Positions 57,901 to 64,000 of a DNA stretch of 64,000 nucleotides are shown piece by piece; the stretch's first letter is position 1; the number at the start of each line of letters is the position of its first letter. The translations under genes were made by a program, and so were the position numbers. The stretch is from Gamsiella multidivaricata (lineage: Eukaryota; Mortierellomycota; Mortierellomycetes; Mortierellales; Mortierellaceae): the NCBI RefSeq assembly GCF_025024155.1, contig NW_026251739.1, positions 186,001-250,000 on the forward strand. The letters run 5' to 3'. The notes below the pieces were generated by a model. The model saw nothing but the letters and a program-made list of their open reading frames with translations. It did no database searches and was not told the origin of the DNA.

Positions 57901-58123
57901 GTCATGTACTCGGAGTTGCAGGAGACTGACATATGTTATTTTACCCTTCAAATTGATTGTCGATAGTGTTATGGAAGAGGATCCGAGCTACCGCCCCAAG
58001 ATTTTTTACACGAGCGGATCAGACATTGGGCAGGAGGAACCGTTTCCCGGGCCAACTGTGGCGAAGGACAAAGGCCATACAATGATGCGACGTCGAGGTC
58101 AGCATGGACGTCCAAGCGACTAG
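54938..58123 (+). CDS. Mei2-like RNA-binding protein
   Basis: Ten exons: 54938-55147, 55230-55976, 56080-56256, 56338-56424, 56512-56649, 56733-57255, 57345-57400, 57499-57620, 57730-57861 and 57967-58123, together 782 residues. The C-terminal RRM (about residues 630-765) has the Mei2 hallmark sequence: RTTFMIRNIPNKYTQ, then MDFRNKCNVGYAFINF, GKKWYRFNSDKICSLSYA, and EDPSYRPKIF. Two weaker RRMs precede it (ISNVSRDLSIWAARDALKK... and LLRLLGSYGDIKSFQAK...). The N-terminus and the linker are disordered. In fission yeast Mei2 triggers meiosis with a non-coding RNA; a role in development or meiosis here is inference. The intron after 56649 begins with GC (AAG/GCAAGT), a rare GC-AG intron required for the frame. 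The start is the ATG in GGCAATGA; an earlier in-frame ATG exists upstream. Confidence 0.88.
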
Positions 58124-58642
58124 CGATCGGAAGACATTTGATCCCTTGAATCAATTGCGCAGTTCGAACTGACGCTTGGGACGATGCAAGGCACTTGCTT
58201 CTTTAACGGGTCCATCCACAATATCTTTTGCTAGTATTATGTTTAACGCCAACGCATATTTATTTGATGACATGAGAGTCACTCGTTCAATAATGGCCGT
58301 GGTGTTCTCGCTCTTCAGTGTTACTTAATTGATGACATCTTGCGGTTTTGCTACCTCGAATAAAGCGATATTTATGATCGGCCCTATGAATACAGCCCAG
58401 CACAGTATGTATGAAGCTTCCGACATTTGTCAGCACAGATGGGCTGTTGGAGATCTCCTTCATAGACTTGGCAGCATGGCAAGAGCGCCAAGAAAAATGA
58501 AGAACTGGCGAGTCTTGATGAGTGCTATAGACACTTTGGACTTGGCCTGTATACGCCCGGCACTTTATCTTGTGGGGAAAATTCTCGCACAGGCATCTCA
58601 ATCGCTGGGCGAAGCTCGTTTTATTTTGCCCGTTCTCAATTG
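58124..58642. other. Intergenic upstream of the 56-aa gene
   Basis: No gene recognised. It holds the 3' end of the Mei2-like transcript and the promoter of the small gene. Confidence 0.4.
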
Positions 58643-58648
58643 TATAAA
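58643..58648 (+). promoter_or_regulatory. TATA box of the 56-aa gene
   Basis: TATAAA in TTGTATAAAAGAAG, 110 bases upstream of the ATG at 58758. Confidence 0.55.
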
Positions 58649-58757
58649 AGAAGAGGGATCGCCGAGTCTTGTGTACACACAGAGCTTTCGTTAATTCCAT
58701 CCGTAAACAACTAGCAGTATTCCCCCGCCTTCTCCACGTACCGAAAATATCTAAACC

Positions 58758-59066
58758 ATGGGAAGTTGTTGCAGCTCACCAAGACGTGAGGATTTGTACC
58801 TGGACGAACAAACCAGACGGCAGTAAGTCCATTCCATACTCCCTACTAAGCGAAATTACTACGACTATGTGTATTCGTAAGATAAAGACGCTATAGAAAA
58901 AAAAAGCCAACAAAGCAAAATAATCTGTCAATACTTGCATCCATATGAACTTTTTCTTAGTTACGAGAATGAGATGAGGCGACGCGAGACGAAGACCAAG
59001 AAGAGGAGACAAGACCTGACAACGACAGACGTCGTTACCGACACAGTCTCTGCCTCAAGTTGTTAA
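58758..59066 (+). CDS. 56-aa membrane-anchored protein with myristoylation/palmitoylation motif
   Basis: Two exons, 58758-58822 and 58961-59066, join in frame to 56 residues. It starts MGSCCSSPRR: Gly2 with Ser/Cys fits N-myristoylation, and Cys4/Cys5 are classical palmitoylation sites. Next comes an acidic-basic helix (EDLYLDEQTRR) continuing across the splice site into a highly basic stretch (NEMRRRETKTKKRRQDL), and a short Thr/Ser tail ending SASSC. Supported by a good start context (ACCATGG), a TATA box 110 bases upstream, GTAAGT donor, TTTTTCTTAG acceptor, and AATAAA at 59187-59192. Likely sits on the cytosolic face of the plasma membrane; function unknown. It lies just downstream of the Mei2-like gene, convergent with PHAF1. 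Confidence 0.68.
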
Positions 59067-59186
59067 AAGTCCGAGCGACACCAGAATGCACAGCTCTGAG
59101 GAGGCCCATGCTCCAATTGACCCAATCGGCCACACGCATCCTCAAGGTTGCTCCCTACGAGCCATGATTGTCTCCCGTCACCGTTC

Positions 59187-59192
59187 AATAAA
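59187..59192 (+). terminator. Polyadenylation signal of the 56-aa gene
   Basis: AATAAA 121 bases past the stop. The facing gene has AATAAA on the minus strand at 59215-59220, so the two transcripts end within tens of bases of each other. Confidence 0.5.
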
Positions 59193-59323
59193 CTTAAATA
59201 TCGTCTTGTTTTCCTTTATTGTTTATTTCGTAATTAATGTATACAAAAATACGTCAAGTGACTCGACGGCTGCATCGTGATAAGATACAAGCAAAAGACT
59301 TGCATCGCAACGGCGCGAAGCCC

Positions 59324-61766
<2,443 letters not shown>

Positions 61767-62078
61767 GTTGTTCTTTCCTAGATAGGTAGTGGTTTCAAAT
61801 TGAAGCGAGTCGAGTTCCTTGTAGCCAGTTGTTGCTGTGTTGGTCACAGGGCGATGAAGAGTTCAGTTGTATAGTCCTGAATGGAGTGTTATTTATTTCA
61901 GACGAAAAATGCAGGCAGAGTAATAGAGAGTAAAGAACGGAAAAGCTGGTCTTTTAACAAAAAGTTCATGAGACACCACCATGGCGGCACTCAGGCTGCA
62001 TGTCTTCGTTTCAGTGCTCTCTCAGGCTCAGGGTCACAGGGACGGGCACGTGATTTATTGATGAGTGCGGTGTGGTCC

Positions 62079-64000
62079 TCATGCAAGATAATTGTATATC
62101 GTCCTATTGAAAAAAAAAGGAGAATGTATGTAAACCTTATCAGCATACGTCAAAGGAGATATCATATTATGATATCTCGCCAGAAAAAAAAAGTACTATA
62201 CCTGTCGCCAGGAGCTCGCTCGAGGTATTCGCGCTCGATCAATGCCTCAATACGCTTCTTGATCATGGACGGTGCTGGATTAAAGCGTCCCTGAAGCTGG
62301 CCGATAACCTCGGCGACGAGGTTGTTGTGGTCCAGTGATTTACGATTCTTCATCACACGCACAATCGCTGCCTCGGCCATGTGCTTCCGTGCATCATCCA
62401 CCTTCTCCTTTGTCTCCCTGAGCTCGACGGCATTCTCCACCTTCGAAGCGACCGTCTGGATCTTGATGCGTGACAGCTTCTCTGAAAATGCCGCATTGAA
62501 CTTAAACGTATCTGTGTCTGCAATATCCCTCGACTTTGGTTCCTTGATCAATATCTTGAACTTTCCACAGGCAACAGACTGTAACGTTCGCTTCAAGTTC
62601 TCTGCGGGAAGTCCTGTCTCCTGCTCAATTGCCATGTACGACAATGGTTCGCCGTCGGGTACGTTGTTGAAGAGAAGCAATACCACAGCGGCCATGGTCG
62701 ACACATTTAGTTCGTGCTTCCTGGCGTTAAATGTCGCACGCAGATCCACATTACCCTAAACATATTTTTATTCATTTGTTCCGTTCGTTAGTTGGTGATA
62801 GAGACCTGACATACCTTGAAGCGCGAAAAGAACAGTGCCTTACCATGGTGGTATGCCAGGTGAGTTTCCTGCCATTGTGTCTTGAGGTGTGGAATCTTTC
62901 AAAAATCTTGGTTGCGGCGAGAAAGTCCATCGGGAGATTGCACGGCACAGGGACGGAGGGAACTGGCCAGTAGGTGGATGTCAATACGGTCACGCTCAGC
63001 TCGAATGGAGGAGTGTCAACGGCGTTTTCCAGAAACTCCTTGAACGATGTCATCGTATCCGTCGACAGACGCATGTCTGTAAACATTCCCTCGAGCTTTG
63101 AGGTGAACTGGTATCCACACTCGATCTTCAATTTAGAGATCATGCCTCGTTCCGCTTCATCGCTAAGGCTCTTTCCAAGGAGCAGCCGGTTAGAGAGATG
63201 TTGCTTGTAATATCTCTCAAATACATCCTTGTCCGAAAGGAACCTGAAGAGTGTCGTTGTTTTGCTCAATATAGAATCGACTTCATCATCGGATTTCTAT
63301 TACACGCAGTAAGTGTTAGAATGCAAACTATGCTCAAGTTATCCATTCAATTTCAAGTGTACAATATCACTTACTCCTTTGAAATCCTTCTTCAGCTTGT
63401 TGTCGATAAACAAAGACATGAACTCTGGGGCCTTAGGGTTCAGGTTAATGAAGGTCTCAAATGCGTAATTAATTGCCTTCTCAAACGCCTTGTCCTTTGC
63501 AAATGCCGAGGTCAAAATGGCATCGAACTTCTCCTTCAAATCAAGAACCTCCTGGACCCATCTCAAAGCCAAAGTCACCCCAAGCGGCACTGCCTTGTCC
63601 GTATTCTCTGCCTGGGATTCGCGCACGTTTGCGTTGATTTCTTTGCCACTCTCCTTAATGTAGGCCGAAACGCCCGTTTGCAGCTCCTTTGATCCGTCAG
63701 CGACCCTCGAGAACAATCTGTACATGCGCTCCAAATCTATCAAACATATCAATCAGCGTTAGATATGTTAAGCATTGTAATGCATGATTCACAAAATAGG
63801 CCTAATCGAAGCAAAGCGTATTCCGTTCAGTCATACCATCCCGGCGGTTGTTGTTCAAGAGCTGTTTTAGACCCCCGTTTTCCATCTCCATGACGGTCTT
63901 CAAGTGCTTCGCGATCATCTCTTGCTCAACAATGGCGCGAATCTTTGGTTCCGTTTTCTCAGTCAAATAGTATGAGCAGCGCTGCTGTTCCTCATCCAGC
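62079..64000 (-). CDS. CUL3: Cullin-3, C-terminal part (5' end outside the window)
   Basis: Scaffold of CRL3 ubiquitin ligases, binding BTB substrate receptors by its N-terminus and the RING protein Rbx1 by its C-terminus. Exons seen, minus strand: 63837-64000 (partial), 63375-63736, 62844-63296, 62202-62755 and 62079-62103. Together they give about 519 C-terminal residues of the usual 750-800. Landmarks: EMENGGLKQLLN, LSLFIDNKLKK-like FMSLFIDNKLKKDFKG, FRFLSDKDVFERYYKQHLSN, the cullin-homology region, RIKIQTVASK, and the neddylation site IVRVMKNRKSL with its Lys. The paralogue choice rests on RIKIQTVA..., KVDDARKH and IEREYLERAPGDR, which match Cul3, not Cul1 or Cul4. The last exon encodes only TIYNYLA. 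AATAAA on the minus strand lies at 62053-62058. Confidence 0.93.

Overview
The window is nuclear DNA of an early-diverging filamentous fungus, most likely a Mortierellaceae species (Mortierella, Linnemannia or Podila). I infer this from short GT-AG introns with GTAAGT/GTATGT donors, CT-rich promoter tracts, a fungal Rab11/Ypt31, a PTS2-type thiolase, a GPI-type chitin deacetylase, retention of a PHAF1 homologue, a tRNA-Ile(AAT), and a NACHT/pentapeptide/WD40 locus of the type that is abundant in this group. No species can be named from the sequence alone. Exon boundaries were worked out by hand; in every multi-exon gene listed as intact the exon lengths sum to a whole number of codons.

Left part (1-15.5 kb): the 3' end of an unidentified gene, a secreted acidic protein gene (-), a large single-pass membrane protein gene (-), a small reading frame with a one-base frameshift (-), a LYC1-like N-acetyltransferase gene (+), a four-exon Rab11/Ypt31 GTPase gene (-), a C2H2 zinc-finger gene (+) and, just behind it, the ruin of a Ser/Thr-rich single-pass membrane protein gene.

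Middle part (15.5-28.8 kb) is a gene graveyard. Two 97%-identical, diverged fragments of the 28S rRNA 3' domain in direct orientation flank a broken STAND NTPase gene of about 4.8 kb (helical N-terminus, NACHT P-loop, pentapeptide-like repeats, WD40 repeats). Further right lie a decayed frame on the minus strand, a 396-bp terminal-inverted-repeat element with a 9-bp target duplication, a tRNA-Ile gene, and a cluster of nested poly(A) retroposons ending in a 5'-truncated LINE.

Right part (28.9-64 kb) returns to ordinary genes: peroxisomal 3-ketoacyl-CoA thiolase (+), chitin deacetylase (-), a methyltransferase with a long disordered N-terminus (+), N-acetylglucosamine-6-phosphate deacetylase (+), long-chain acyl-CoA synthetase (-), NCS-1 calcium sensor (+), a Mei2-type RNA-binding protein (+), a 56-aa N-myristoylation-type protein (+), a PHAF1 homologue (-) and the C-terminal part of cullin-3 (-, running off the right edge). 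Fatty-acid activation (acyl-CoA synthetase) and peroxisomal beta-oxidation (thiolase) are both present, and chitin deacetylase and GlcNAc-6-P deacetylase both act on amino-sugar metabolism, but nothing shows that these genes are co-regulated.
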